The translations under genes and the position numbers were made by a program. Shown piece after piece: positions 53,601 through 62,731 of a stretch of 64,000 nt of DNA. The number at the start of each line of letters is the position of its first letter. The first letter of the stretch is position 1. The notes beneath the pieces were generated by a model. It made no database searches. It saw nothing but the letters and a program-made list of their open reading frames with translations, and had not been told where the DNA came from. Source of the DNA: Nocardia vaccinii NBRC 15922 (GTDB taxonomy: Bacteria > Actinomycetota > Actinomycetes > Mycobacteriales > Mycobacteriaceae); contig NZ_BDCC01000005.1 of NCBI RefSeq assembly GCF_001613305.1, forward strand, positions 1 through 64,000, given 5' to 3'.

Positions 53601-54422
53601 ATGACGCCACCACCCGGCACCGGCATCGAGACGTTCATCGAGGCGAATCGGCAGAACTGGAACGATCGAACCCGGCTGCACGCACAGTCGGCGTTCTACG
53701 ATCTCGATGGCTTCCTCGCGGGCGCTGACAGCATCGGAGTCCACGAACAATCCGAAGTCGGGCCGGTGGACCGAAAGCGGCTGTTACACATGCAATGCCA
53801 TTTCGGCATGGACACCCTCAGCTGGGCGCGACTGGGCGCAACAGTGACCGGTGTCGATATCGCCGACGAAGCCATCGCCCTCGCGCAATCGCTTGCCCGC
53901 CAACTGGATCTACCGGCCCGGTTCCTGCGAACCGACATCTACGACCTGCCCGGGATGCTCGACGATTCCTTCGACATCGTCTACGCGACCTACGGAGTGC
54001 TGTGCTGGATCCCCGACATCACGCAATGGGCCCGGGTCGCAGCACGATACCTCGACTCCGGCGGCGTGTTCTACCTCGCCGACGGACACCCGCTCGTCGG
54101 CATTCTCCACGACGACCGACCCGAAATCGACACTGCAATCAGCTACTTCCACCGTCGGGAACCGTTACGGTCCGAACAGCACGGCTCCTACACCGGAGAT
54201 ACCGACACCCTGAACCATCCCGTCTGCTATGAATGGCAGCACTCCCTCGGCGACATCATCACCGCGATCGTCACCGCCGGGCTGCGCATCGATTTCGTGC
54301 ACGAGTTCGACTGGGCCACATACCAACGGCTACCCCAGATGCGACAAGGCCCCGACGGCCGCTGGCGGCTACCGGGAAACCCGCTGCCGCTGACCTTCTC
54401 GATCCGGGCAACCAAACCCTGA
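53601..54422 (+). CDS. Class I SAM-dependent methyltransferase
   Basis: The 273-residue protein has a SAM motif with an unusual reading (LLHMQCHFGMDTLSWARLGATVTGVDIADEAI), which is typical of a family of small-molecule methyltransferases in actinobacteria, then DIYDLPGMLDDSFDIVYATYGVLCWIPD and a C-terminal WRLPGNPLPLTFSIRATK. ATG 53601 starts the domain; the upstream frame is open but low in structure. Substrate unknown. Confidence 0.88.
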   Translation: MTPPPGTGIETFIEANRQNWNDRTRLHAQSAFYDLDGFLAGADSIGVHEQSEVGPVDRKRLLHMQCHFGMDTLSWARLGATVTGVDIADEAIALAQSLARQLDLPARFLRTDIYDLPGMLDDSFDIVYATYGVLCWIPDITQWARVAARYLDSGGVFYLADGHPLVGILHDDRPEIDTAISYFHRREPLRSEQHGSYTGDTDTLNHPVCYEWQHSLGDIITAIVTAGLRIDFVHEFDWATYQRLPQMRQGPDGRWRLPGNPLPLTFSIRATKP

Positions 54423-54785
54423 CGCGAACTCGTTCAGCATCCGCCGGCATCGACCGCGAATCCACCTCGATCGATACCCGATGCTGCACCGAGCCGATAT
54501 CCAGCCCTCATCACACTTCACAGCCGGTCACGGTCGTCGCGACCGGGCAGCAAGGATCGGATCTGCAATCTGTACCGGGGCGCAATCATCGAATAAGTTC
54601 GGGCCGCTTTCATAACGGCTGCCGGCAGATATCCATGCCGGCGGTCGGCCCCGCTGGCCATGACCGATCACCGCGCCGCGATCACCGGACCGGTGGTCAC
54701 CCTCGTCCCTCCGCTGGGAGTACCGTTACCGCAGGTAGCGTCCGTGCCGCCGGTCCGCTCCCCGATGCGATGCGATGATCGACGC
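54423..54785. other. 363-bp region without supported gene
   Basis: No gene with clear features is seen between the methyltransferase and cupin genes. An open frame continues upstream from the cupin start to 54660 but is Pro/Val-rich and lacks a ribosome-binding site. The stretch is a likely promoter region for the cupin gene. Confidence 0.4.
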
Positions 54786-55097
54786 ATGCGTTTCTTCGAG
54801 GCCGGCGACTTCACCGCGGACCGCCCGTGGGGAGCCATCGATATCACCGAGATCGACACCGCGACGGTCCGGCTGCACTGGACCGATCAACCATACGAAT
54901 GGCACGTCAACGACGGTCCGGAGGTCTTCGTCGTACTGGACGGCGCGGTCGACATGTACTACCGCGAGAACGGCGATGAACGAGTCGAGCGCTTGACGCC
55001 CGGCCGGATCTGTTACGCCGAAGTCGGTGACGAACACGTCGCGCATCCGGTGCCGGAAGCCCGGATTCTCGTCGTCGAACGTAGGGGGAGCGTCTGA
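54786..55097 (+). CDS. Cupin domain protein
   Basis: The 103-residue protein has a single cupin-like fold: ITEIDTATVRLHWTDQPYEWHVNDGPEVFVVLDGAVDMYY and a second motif GRICYAEVGDEHVAHPVPEARILVVE. The His/Glu pattern (EWHVNDGPEVF, EHVAHP) resembles a metal-binding cupin. Function unknown. ATG 54786 is preferred to upstream in-frame starts because the domain begins there. Confidence 0.78.
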   Translation: MRFFEAGDFTADRPWGAIDITEIDTATVRLHWTDQPYEWHVNDGPEVFVVLDGAVDMYYRENGDERVERLTPGRICYAEVGDEHVAHPVPEARILVVERRGSV

Positions 55098-55193
55098 TCG
55101 GGTAACCGGTCGCTGTGCCTCGGGCCGTTCGCGGCGAGCGGGCGGACCGAACCCGGGCACCGCGCAGTACAAGGCGGCAGGCGCGGCGGGTTG

Positions 55194-56111
55194 TCAGGCG
55201 AGGCCGGTCAAGGCCGGGGCGATTTTGACGTAACCATCTATGCCGGAGGCGAATTCGGTGCCGATCGGTTGCAGGAGGGTGACGTGGTCGGCTCCGGCGG
55301 CGAGGTGCTCCCGGACCTTCTCCGCGATCGAATCCGGTGTGCCGTGGGCGACGAGGGCGTCGACCACGCGATCGTCGGCGACGGTGTTTTCCGCTGTGCG
55401 ATAACCGTATTCGGCTATGGTGTTCCGGAAGGACGGGCGGGCGGACCAGGTGGAGACGACCCGGCGGGCGGCGTCGCGGGATCGGGCGAGATCATCGGCG
55501 ATCACCACGGACAGGCCCACTACGAGCAGTTTGTCCGGGCCGAGTGTCCGTCTGGCCGCAGCGGTGTGCTCGGGAGGAAGTGCGGCGGGTAGTGCGCCGT
55601 CGGCGATCTCTGCGGCCAGGGCGAGCATTTTCGGGCCGTTCGCCGCGAGGATGCGTGGATATGTGGAATCCGGTGCGGGAGGCCAGGTTTCGGCGTTCAT
55701 GCCGGTGACGTAATCGCGCATCGTGGCCAGTGGGCTGCCGAACGGACGGCCGACGCTCTCGGCCTGCTCGGGATAGCCGACGCCGAGGCCGAGTACGAAA
55801 CGGTCCGGATACGCCTGGGCGAGGTAGGCCGCCGCACCGTGTGCGGTTTGCGGTGAGCGGGCCCAGATATTGGCCACGCAGGTGCCCACCGTCAGGCGTT
55901 CGGTTGCGGCAAGCAGCACGGACAGGTGCGTGAAGGCGTCCTTGCCGATGACCTCATTGGTCCAGACAGCGCGGTAACCGGCCTGCTCGAGGCGACGGCC
56001 CGCCTCGCGCTGCGCGGCGGCGGCCGGGGTGCTGGTGAAGGAGACCGGCAGGCATAGGCCCACCGGTCCCAGCGCGCGCCGGGCCGTATCCACGGCAGGG
56101 GGGAGTGTCAT
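55194..56111 (-). CDS. LLM-class F420-dependent oxidoreductase
   Basis: The 305-residue protein has a luciferase-like monooxygenase fold: GPVGLCLPVSF, RRLEQAGYRAVWTNEVIGKDAF, AATERLTVGTCVANIWARSP, FVLGLGVGYPEQAESVGRPF, and RILAANGPKMLALAAEIADGAL. F420 binding is inferred from the family. ATG 56111 has GGAGG 7 nt upstream. Divergent from the LysR gene, which probably regulates it. Confidence 0.9.
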   Translation of the reverse strand: MTLPPAVDTARRALGPVGLCLPVSFTSTPAAAAQREAGRRLEQAGYRAVWTNEVIGKDAFTHLSVLLAATERLTVGTCVANIWARSPQTAHGAAAYLAQAYPDRFVLGLGVGYPEQAESVGRPFGSPLATMRDYVTGMNAETWPPAPDSTYPRILAANGPKMLALAAEIADGALPAALPPEHTAAARRTLGPDKLLVVGLSVVIADDLARSRDAARRVVSTWSARPSFRNTIAEYGYRTAENTVADDRVVDALVAHGTPDSIAEKVREHLAAGADHVTLLQPIGTEFASGIDGYVKIAPALTGLA

Positions 56112-56278
56112 GGGCGTTCCTCCAGATGAATTCGCGACGGCGGATGTGTTCACTGTGCTGCGAGGCGAGGGGCGCAATCCAATGAATCTTTCGTATCAGG
56201 CATTGCGATTCGTGCATCACCGCAGTTGGTGAGCGTTGATGAGCCAGCGGCTCGCACACGCGGGGATACTGTGGGGTG

Positions 56279-57262
56279 ATGACCGACGTCCCGCCCACGG
56301 TGGATCTCGACCTGCGGCTGGTGCACTGCTTCACTCTCGTCGCCGCGCACGGGCATTTCGGTCGCGCCGCCGAGGCGCTGCACGTCACGCAGCCATCGCT
56401 GAGCCGCCAGATCAACCGGCTCGAAAAGCAGCTCGGTGCGCGGCTGCTGGATCGCGGACCGCAGGGTACCCGGCTCACCGAAGCGGGTGAGGTGTTCCTG
56501 CCGCAGGCCAGAGCGTTGCTGCGCACCGCGGGCCGGGTCGTCGCGCAGACCCGCGCCGCCGCCAGTCCCGGCCACGTCACGATCGGCTACACCGGGGACC
56601 TGATCATCACCCCGGTGGTGCGCGAGATGCGCCGCCGCCATCCCGACGCCCAGGTGCGCGCACAGCATGTGCAGATCACCGACGTCCCGGCCGCACTGCT
56701 CGATCACCGGGTCGACGCACTCGTGACCCGGCTCCCCTTCCCTGTGGAGGGTCTACAGGTCACCATCCTCTACGACGAACCACGCGTCGTCCTCATGCCG
56801 ATCGATCATCGCTTGGCGCACAAGGACTTTCTCACCCTCGACGACATAGCCGACGAACCCGTCCCGCGCCTGCGCCGATCCGACCCCGCCTGGAGCGCCT
56901 ACTGGAATATCGACCCCCGCCCCGACGGGCGCCCCGCCCCCGACGGCCCGATCATCGAAGCCCTCGAGGACAAACTCGAGGTGATCGCCGCCGGAGAAGC
57001 CATAGCCATCACCGCGGGCGGCCAATTCACCACCCTCCGCCCCGACGTCATCGCGATCCCCCTGCACGGCGTGGACCCCGCCCACGTCGTCCTGGCCACC
57101 CGCCGCAACACCCGAAACCGCCTGGTCACCGCTTTCGCCAAATACGCACAGGAGCAGCTCACGGGCTCGACTGCAAACATCCGCGAAGGCACGGAATCCG
57201 ATCCTGTCGCGGTTACCCCAGACCGGGAACCGACGTTCGATTCCGTGCCGCCACCGATCTGA
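56279..57262 (+). CDS. LysR family transcriptional regulator
   Basis: The 327-residue protein has an N-terminal LysR helix-turn-helix (LRLVHCFTLVAAHGHFGRAAEALHVTQPSLSRQINRLEKQLGARLLDR) and a substrate-binding domain (VTIGYTGDLIITPVVREM, VDALVTRLPF, GEAIAITAGGQF). It is divergent from the LLM oxidoreductase gene across a 167-bp intergenic region, the typical LysR arrangement. ATG 56279 is used; GTG 56276 is adjacent. Confidence 0.93.
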   Translation: MTDVPPTVDLDLRLVHCFTLVAAHGHFGRAAEALHVTQPSLSRQINRLEKQLGARLLDRGPQGTRLTEAGEVFLPQARALLRTAGRVVAQTRAAASPGHVTIGYTGDLIITPVVREMRRRHPDAQVRAQHVQITDVPAALLDHRVDALVTRLPFPVEGLQVTILYDEPRVVLMPIDHRLAHKDFLTLDDIADEPVPRLRRSDPAWSAYWNIDPRPDGRPAPDGPIIEALEDKLEVIAAGEAIAITAGGQFTTLRPDVIAIPLHGVDPAHVVLATRRNTRNRLVTAFAKYAQEQLTGSTANIREGTESDPVAVTPDREPTFDSVPPPI

Positions 57263-57345
57263 GCGCACTGGCTCGCCGGCGATCGATCCGGGCCCGAATC
57301 CGGGGCCGCCTCCGGCCACCGAGAAGCACGAATACCTATGCGGCC

Positions 57346-58140
57346 CTAGGCGATTCCGGACACTGACTCCGGGTTGAATTCGTCGCGCCAGCGAATGGCT
57401 TCCTCCAGGGTGCTCAGGTCGTAGTCGGGGCCGCCGGCGCCGACGGTGAACAGGGTTGCTCCGGCGGCGACCAGGCTGGGGGCGGCTTCGGCGCCGGGCC
57501 AGTTCACCGAGCGTTCGATGGTGCCGGGGTCGGTGCCCACGTCGGCGCAGTGGTCGGCGAGGATCTTCGACTTGCGTTCCAGGACATCGACTTCGGCGAA
57601 GGTGTGCCAGATGTCGGCGTATTCGGCCACCAGGCGCAGGGTCTTTCGCTCGCCGCCGCCGCCGATCAGGATCGGGATATCGCGGACCGGCTGCGGGTTG
57701 AGTTTGCCCAGGCGCGCGGTCAGGCGTTCCATGTACTCCGCGAGCAACGCCAAACGTGTTCCGGCGGTACCGAATTCGTAGCCGTACTCGTCGTAGTCCT
57801 TCTCGAACCAGCCCGCGCCGATGCCCAGGATGAGGCGTCCGCCGGAGATGTGGTCGACGGTGCGGGCCATATCCGCGAGCAGGTCGGGGTTGCGGTAACC
57901 GCCGCCGGTGACCAGCGCGCCGAGCTGGACGCGCTCGGTCTGCTCGGCGATCGCGCCGAGCATGGTCCAGCATTCGAAATGGGCGCCGTCGGGGTCGCCG
58001 TAGAGCGGGTAGAAGTGATCCCAGTTGAACACGACGTCCACCCCGGCGTCCTCGGCGCGGCGCACGGCATCGCGGATGAGGTTGTACTCGGGCGCGTGCT
58101 GCGGCTGTAGTTGGACTCCGATGCGAACCGGTCGGGTCAT
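57346..58140 (-). CDS. LLM-class F420-dependent oxidoreductase (TIGR03560-like)
   Basis: The 264-residue protein is a second luciferase-like oxidoreductase: VRIGVQLQPQHAPEYNLIRDAVRRAEDAGVDVVFNWDHFYPL, LGALVTGGGYRNPDLLADMARTVDHISGGRLILGIGAGWFEKDYDEYG, and IPILIGGGGERKTLRLVAEYADIW. The TVDHISGGR segment and length fit the TIGR03560 type. GGAGAG precedes ATG 58140. Convergent with the LysR gene. Confidence 0.92.
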   Translation of the reverse strand: MTRPVRIGVQLQPQHAPEYNLIRDAVRRAEDAGVDVVFNWDHFYPLYGDPDGAHFECWTMLGAIAEQTERVQLGALVTGGGYRNPDLLADMARTVDHISGGRLILGIGAGWFEKDYDEYGYEFGTAGTRLALLAEYMERLTARLGKLNPQPVRDIPILIGGGGERKTLRLVAEYADIWHTFAEVDVLERKSKILADHCADVGTDPGTIERSVNWPGAEAAPSLVAAGATLFTVGAGGPDYDLSTLEEAIRWRDEFNPESVSGIA

Positions 58141-58461
58141 GAATGCTCTCCTCGGTATGAGCGTTCAGCACTGGGAATGACTCCTCAGAGGCTACCGCCG
58201 GGATGTCCGAGATGTCCGTCGAGCACGTACGCCCACAGCGAACCGACGCACGGTATCGACCAGGAACACCCGCTTCGATGTTCGCGGCCCGTCTCGCGCA
58301 CGGGGCCCGGAAGTGAGCCTTCGAGGGCCGCGAACCGCGGCGGCGGAGCGAAGCGGAGCCAGCGCAAAACAAACACAGTAGGATTTCGTTCTGCGGCTCG
58401 CCGCGCCCACCCTCTACTCGGATCGTCCGGCACGTTCCTGCCGGTGAAGGGATGTTTTCTG
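58141..58461. other. Upstream region of the ABC ATPase gene
   Basis: No gene is supported. The region holds the third dispersed-repeat copy at 58345-58360 and, downstream, an AAAACAAACACAGTAGGAT sequence (58365-58383) in which TAGGAT could be a -10 element for the ATPase gene. Confidence 0.45.
58345..58360 (+). repeat. Dispersed GGAGCGAAGCG repeat, copy 3
   Basis: GGAGCGAAGCGGAGCC, preceded by GC-rich sequence (GGGCCGCGAACCGCGGCGGC) as at the copies near 27.2 and 29.3 kb. Confidence 0.6.
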
Positions 58462-59547
58462 ATGGCCACGGTCACCTTCGACCACGCGACCCGGGTATAT
58501 CCGGGCGCCGCCAAACCCGCCGTCGACGCACTGGACCTGGAGATCGCCGACGGGGAATTCCTGGTTCTCGTCGGCCCGTCCGGCTGCGGTAAATCGACCT
58601 CGCTGCGCATGCTCGCCGGACTCGAGGACGTCGACGGCGGCCGAATCCTGATCGGCGACAACGACGTCACCAATGCCGAACCCAAGCAGCGCGATATCGC
58701 GATGGTGTTCCAGAACTACGCGCTCTACCCGCATATGACCGTCGCGGAGAACATGGGCTTCGCGCTGAAGATGGCCAAGGTCGCCAAGGCGGAGAAGGAG
58801 CAGCGGGTCCGCGAGGCGGCGAAACTCCTGGACCTGGAACAGTTCCTGGATCGCAAACCGAAAGCGCTGTCCGGTGGTCAGCGCCAGCGCGTCGCGATGG
58901 GACGCGCGATCGTGCGGCAGCCGCAGGTGTTCCTGATGGACGAGCCGCTGTCGAACCTGGACGCCAAACTGCGCGTGCAGACCCGCACCCAGATCGCGCA
59001 GTTGCAGCGCCGACTGGGCACGACCACCGTGTACGTGACGCATGACCAGGTCGAGGCGATGACCATGGGCGACCGGGTCGCGGTGCTCAAGGACGGTCTG
59101 TTGCAGCAGTGCGCGACCCCGCGCGATCTGTACCGCAATCCGGCGAATCTGTTCGTCGCGGGATTCATGGGCTCGCCCGCGATGAATCTGTTCACCCTCC
59201 CGCTCACGGACGGGGCCGCGCAGCTGGGCGGTCACGCGCTGCAGGTGCCGCGCACGGTGGCCGATGCCGTGAACGGAGATGTCGTGGTCGGTATCCGGCC
59301 CGAGCACTTCGAGTTCACCGAATCGGGCAAGGGCATCGCGATGGAGGTGGACGTGGTCGAGGAGCTCGGCTCGGACGCCTATGTGTACGGGCGGGCGCTG
59401 AACGAGAACAGTTCGGGCGCGGAGGAATCCATCGTCGCGCGAGTCGACTGGCGCAACCCGCCGACCAAGGGCGACAAGCTTTCTCTCACAGCGGATCCGG
59501 AGAACGTCTACTTCTTCGCGCCCGAAGCGGGTAAGCGGCTCAACTGA
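58462..59547 (+). CDS. ABC transporter ATP-binding protein, UgpC/MsmK-type
   Basis: The 361-residue ATPase has Walker A LVGPSGCGKSTSL, Q-loop VFQNYALYPHM, signature LSGGQRQRVAMGRAI, Walker B VFLMDEPLSNLDA and H-loop THDQVEAM. The C-terminal TOBE/regulatory domain (VVGIRPEHFEF, VDVVEELGSDAYVY) is that of carbohydrate importers, and the ATPase could be shared by several sugar permeases since no permease or binding-protein gene is adjacent. ATG 58462 follows AAGGGA. The 3' end overlaps the convergent HxlR gene by 8 bp. Confidence 0.95.
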   Translation: MATVTFDHATRVYPGAAKPAVDALDLEIADGEFLVLVGPSGCGKSTSLRMLAGLEDVDGGRILIGDNDVTNAEPKQRDIAMVFQNYALYPHMTVAENMGFALKMAKVAKAEKEQRVREAAKLLDLEQFLDRKPKALSGGQRQRVAMGRAIVRQPQVFLMDEPLSNLDAKLRVQTRTQIAQLQRRLGTTTVYVTHDQVEAMTMGDRVAVLKDGLLQQCATPRDLYRNPANLFVAGFMGSPAMNLFTLPLTDGAAQLGGHALQVPRTVADAVNGDVVVGIRPEHFEFTESGKGIAMEVDVVEELGSDAYVYGRALNENSSGAEESIVARVDWRNPPTKGDKLSLTADPENVYFFAPEAGKRLN

Positions 59548-60067
59548 TTTCGTCCGGCCGGGCTCGCCGCTCGTCGCGGGCCCGGCCGCGCCACCACTCC
59601 CGATTCAGGCGAATCCGCAGATTGTCCATGGGAACCTCGTTTCCGGCCGCGCTGCGGATCTCCACCCGGACCGGCTCGCTCGTATCGTTCTCCAACCGCT
59701 CGAGCGGCGGGGTCCCGCCCTGCAGATATTGATCGCCCCACTGCCACAGGGCCAGCACGACCGGGATCGCATCACGGCCCATCTCGGTGAGCACATATTC
59801 GTTGCGGGTGCGTTTGCCCTCTTCACGGTAGGGCTGTTTGCGCAGCAGGCCCGCGGTGGTGAGCTTGCGCAGGGCCGCGGCCGCGGCCGCGTCGGTGATC
59901 CCGACGCGTTCGGCGAATCCGTCGAATCGCGTGGTGCCGTAGAGGGCCTCGCGCAGGATCAGGATCGCGGAACGGGTGCCGATGACGTCCAGCGCCTTGA
60001 CGACGGAACATCCCTCCGGCTTCCACGAACGCAGATCACGTAACGGGCCTTCCAGTACAGCAGACAT
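59540..60067 (-). CDS. HxlR family transcriptional regulator
   Basis: The 175-residue protein has the HxlR winged helix: CSVVKALDVIGTRSAILILREALYGTTRFDGFAERVGITDAAAAAALRKLTTAGLLRKQPYREEGKRTRNEYVLTEMG. The C-terminus extends about 50 residues. It is divergent from the thiolase gene across 109 bp that contain a CTGAC-N14-GTCAG inverted repeat (60086-60109). It may regulate the thiolase. ATG 60067 begins the recognisable sequence. Confidence 0.92.
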   Translation of the reverse strand: MSAVLEGPLRDLRSWKPEGCSVVKALDVIGTRSAILILREALYGTTRFDGFAERVGITDAAAAAALRKLTTAGLLRKQPYREEGKRTRNEYVLTEMGRDAIPVVLALWQWGDQYLQGGTPPLERLENDTSEPVRVEIRSAAGNEVPMDNLRIRLNREWWRGRARDERRARPDEIS

Positions 60068-60176
60068 GACACACATCATACGACTCTGACTTGTGGTGGG
60101 TATTGTCAGCCTCCTACTCTGGCTATAGAACGACTTAGTGAGACCGCATCGTCGCGGTCGGTCGGAAGGAATCGCC

Positions 60177-61346
60177 ATGAGAGACGCAGTGATCGTCGAG
60201 GCCGTGCGGACCCCGATCGGCAAGGGCAAGCCGACCGGCGCGCTGCACGGGGTGCATCCGGTGGACCTGCTCGCCCACAGCCTGCGGGAGGTGGTGCGGC
60301 GAAGCGGCATCGATCCGGCGCTGATCGACGACGTCATCGGCGGCGTGGTCACCCAGGTCGGCGAACAGTCCGTCAACATCAGCCGGCGCGCCGCGCTGGC
60401 CGCGGGATATCCCGAATCGGTGCCCGCGACGACCGTGGACCGGCAGTGCGGAAGCAGTCAGCAGGCCATCCACTTCGCCGCACAAGGGGTGATCTCCGGT
60501 GCGTACGACGTCGTGGTGGCGGCCGGTCTGGAATCGATGAGCCGGGTTCCGATGGGGTCGAGCGTGGTCGCAGGCACCGATATCGGCGGGGTCGCCTTCG
60601 CCGAGCGCTATCCGGAAGGGCTTGTGCCGCAGGGTATCAGCGCGGAGTTGATCGCGTCGCGGTGGAAGATCGGGCGCACCGCGCTGGACGAGTTCTCGCT
60701 CGCGAGTCACGAGAAGGCCGCCGCGGCGACGAAGAGCGGAGCCTTCGAGGCGGAACTGGTTCCGCTGGAGGGTCTGTCGACCGATGAGGGAATTCGGGTC
60801 GGCAGCACGCTCGAGACGCTGGGCGCGTTGCGTCCGGCTTTCCACAGTCCCGACTACGCCGCCCGCTTCCCGGAGATCGGCTGGAACATCACCGCCGCCA
60901 ACGCCAGTCAGATCAACGACGGCAGCGCCGCGGTCCTCATCATGACCAGCGAAAAGGCCGCTCAACTGGGTCTGACCCCGCTGGCCCGGCTGCACAGCTT
61001 CGCCGTCGCGGGCGACGATCCGCTGCTGATGCTCACCGCGGTCATCCCGGCGACGCGAAAGGTATTGGAGCGCAGTGGTTTGCAACTCTCCGACATCGAC
61101 CTGTTCGAAGTCAACGAGGCGTTCGCCGCGGTAGTCCTGGCCTGGGCCGCCGACACCGGCGCCGACCTGAGCCGAGTCAACGTCCACGGCGGCGCGATCG
61201 CCCTGGGGCACCCCCTCGGCGCATCGGGAGCACGCCTGGCCACCACCCTCGTACACGCCATGCGCGAACGCGGCGCCCGCTACGGCCTGCAGACCATGTG
61301 CGAAGCAGGCGGTTTGGCCAATGCCATGATTTTGGAACGCCTCTGA
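60177..61346 (+). CDS. Acetyl-CoA C-acyltransferase (thiolase)
   Basis: The 389-residue thiolase has the nucleophile Cys91 in VDRQCGSSQQAIHFAA, NEAFAAVVLAW, the catalytic His in GGAIALGHPLGASGAR, and the C-terminal MCEAGGLANAMIL with the second Cys. It is of the degradative FadA-like type, cleaving 3-ketoacyl-CoA. Single gene, divergent from HxlR. ATG 60177 follows GGAAGGA. Confidence 0.95.
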   Translation: MRDAVIVEAVRTPIGKGKPTGALHGVHPVDLLAHSLREVVRRSGIDPALIDDVIGGVVTQVGEQSVNISRRAALAAGYPESVPATTVDRQCGSSQQAIHFAAQGVISGAYDVVVAAGLESMSRVPMGSSVVAGTDIGGVAFAERYPEGLVPQGISAELIASRWKIGRTALDEFSLASHEKAAAATKSGAFEAELVPLEGLSTDEGIRVGSTLETLGALRPAFHSPDYAARFPEIGWNITAANASQINDGSAAVLIMTSEKAAQLGLTPLARLHSFAVAGDDPLLMLTAVIPATRKVLERSGLQLSDIDLFEVNEAFAAVVLAWAADTGADLSRVNVHGGAIALGHPLGASGARLATTLVHAMRERGARYGLQTMCEAGGLANAMILERL

Positions 61347-61371
61347 GCGTCCCCGGCAGAGGGCCGGCAAT

Positions 61372-61539
61372 TCATGACCGCGGCAGATCCATCACCATGC
61401 GAATCGGCTGCCCGGTCGTCTGCGCGACGGTGCGGTAGTCCTTGTCGTCGGCGAGGACTACCAAGCCATCCCGCTCTGTCGGCGCGGCAAGGGAACCCAC
61501 CTGAAGAGAGATTGCAGCAGTTGCTTTTTCCCGATCCTG
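61372..61539 (-). pseudogene. C-terminal remnant of a PIN-domain (VapC-like) gene
   Basis: Read on the minus strand, this 55-codon frame encodes ATAAISLQVGSLAAPTERDG then LVVLADDKDYRTVAQTTGQ, which resembles the C-terminal third of VapC/PIN-domain toxins (an acidic DDKDY motif before the last helix). It starts right after an in-frame stop (61540-61542), has no start codon or ribosome-binding site, and no N-terminal domain is visible upstream in any frame. It is best taken as a decayed gene end. Assignment is tentative. Confidence 0.4.
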
Positions 61540-61728
61540 TCAGCCGTGGACGGCGCCGAGTACCGGAACTCGAGTTCACCACCGGACGCATCGCGATCAC
61601 CCCGGTAATTCATCCGACCAGGCCGTTCGGGCCTCCCCCGCAGGCATGGTCCACCACCCTGCGGGATTAGGCTGGGCCGGTGGGCCAGAGCAGCGGACGG
61701 ACAACCGGCGACCTGGGGTCGGTGGCGC

Positions 61729-62709
61729 ATGGATGAGCTGATCGATCCTGAATCCGCGCACGTGTACGCGATTCCGATGCGGAATCGGTTCCGGGGGATC
61801 ACGGTGCGAGAGGGGATGGTGTTCGAGGGGCCGCTGGGGTGGGGGGAGTTCTGCGCGTTTCCGGAGTACGGGGATCGGGAGGCGGCGGGGTGGCTGGCTA
61901 CCGCTGTCGAGCAGGTCACCGTGGGGTGGCCGGAGGCGGTGCGGGACCGGATCGCGGTGAATTGCACTGTGCCTGCTGTTGTTCCGGAGCGGGCGTATGC
62001 GTTGGTCGCCGGGTCGGGGTGCCGGACGGCGAAGGTGAAGGTGGCCGATCATCCCGATTCACTGGCGGAGGATCTGGAGCGGGTGGCGGCCGTGCGTTCG
62101 GCTCTCGGGCCCGAGGGGGCGATCCGGGTGGATGCGAACGCGCTGTGGGATGTCGATACCGCTGTCGAGAATCTCACGCAGATCGGCAGGGCCGCAGGCG
62201 GTTTGGAGTATGCCGAGCAGCCGTGCCGGACCATCGAGGAGTTGGCGGAGGTGCGGCGGCAGGTGGATATCCGGATCGCCGCGGACGAATCCATTCGCCG
62301 GGCCGAGGATCCGCTGCGGGTCGCGGTGGCCGGGGCCGCGGATATCGCCGTCCTGAAATGCACGCCGCTGGGCGGGGTTCGGCGGGCGTTGCAGGTGGCC
62401 GAGGCGGCCGGGTTGCCGTGTGTGGTCTCCTCGGCGCTGGAGACCAGCGTCGGGCTGTCGGCTCAACTCGCACTGGCCGGAGCCCTGCCGAGCCTCGAAT
62501 TCGCCTGCGGACTCGGCACGGTGAACCTCTTCGAGGGCGATACGGTCGTCGATTCCCTACGCCCGGTCGACGGATACCTACCCGTACCGCGCACCGCACC
62601 GACTCCGGACCCCGAACTCCTGCGACGTTTCCGGCATCCCGATCCGGAACGCACCCGTTGGTGGCGAGACCGCCTGGACCGAGTGCAGCGCCTCCTGCCC
62701 ATCACCTGA
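61729..62709 (+). CDS. menC: o-Succinylbenzoate synthase
   Basis: The 326-residue enolase-superfamily enzyme dehydrates SHCHC to o-succinylbenzoate in menaquinone synthesis. Visible features are PMRNRFRGITVREG, GWGEFCAFPEY, the catalytic KVKVADH Lys pair, metal ligands in RVDANALW, EYAEQPC and AADESI, and the Lys in VLKCTPLGG. Size is typical of the actinobacterial form. ATG 61729. Other men genes are not in the window. Confidence 0.95.
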   Translation: MDELIDPESAHVYAIPMRNRFRGITVREGMVFEGPLGWGEFCAFPEYGDREAAGWLATAVEQVTVGWPEAVRDRIAVNCTVPAVVPERAYALVAGSGCRTAKVKVADHPDSLAEDLERVAAVRSALGPEGAIRVDANALWDVDTAVENLTQIGRAAGGLEYAEQPCRTIEELAEVRRQVDIRIAADESIRRAEDPLRVAVAGAADIAVLKCTPLGGVRRALQVAEAAGLPCVVSSALETSVGLSAQLALAGALPSLEFACGLGTVNLFEGDTVVDSLRPVDGYLPVPRTAPTPDPELLRRFRHPDPERTRWWRDRLDRVQRLLPIT

Positions 62710-62731
62710 GCACCGCTGCTGCACAGTGCGA

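Noticed and set aside
61458..61967. 169-codon minus-strand frame upstream of menC
   Set aside because: Overlaps the start of menC and has no domain or ribosome-binding site; only the short PIN-like frame next to it has a recognisable translation.
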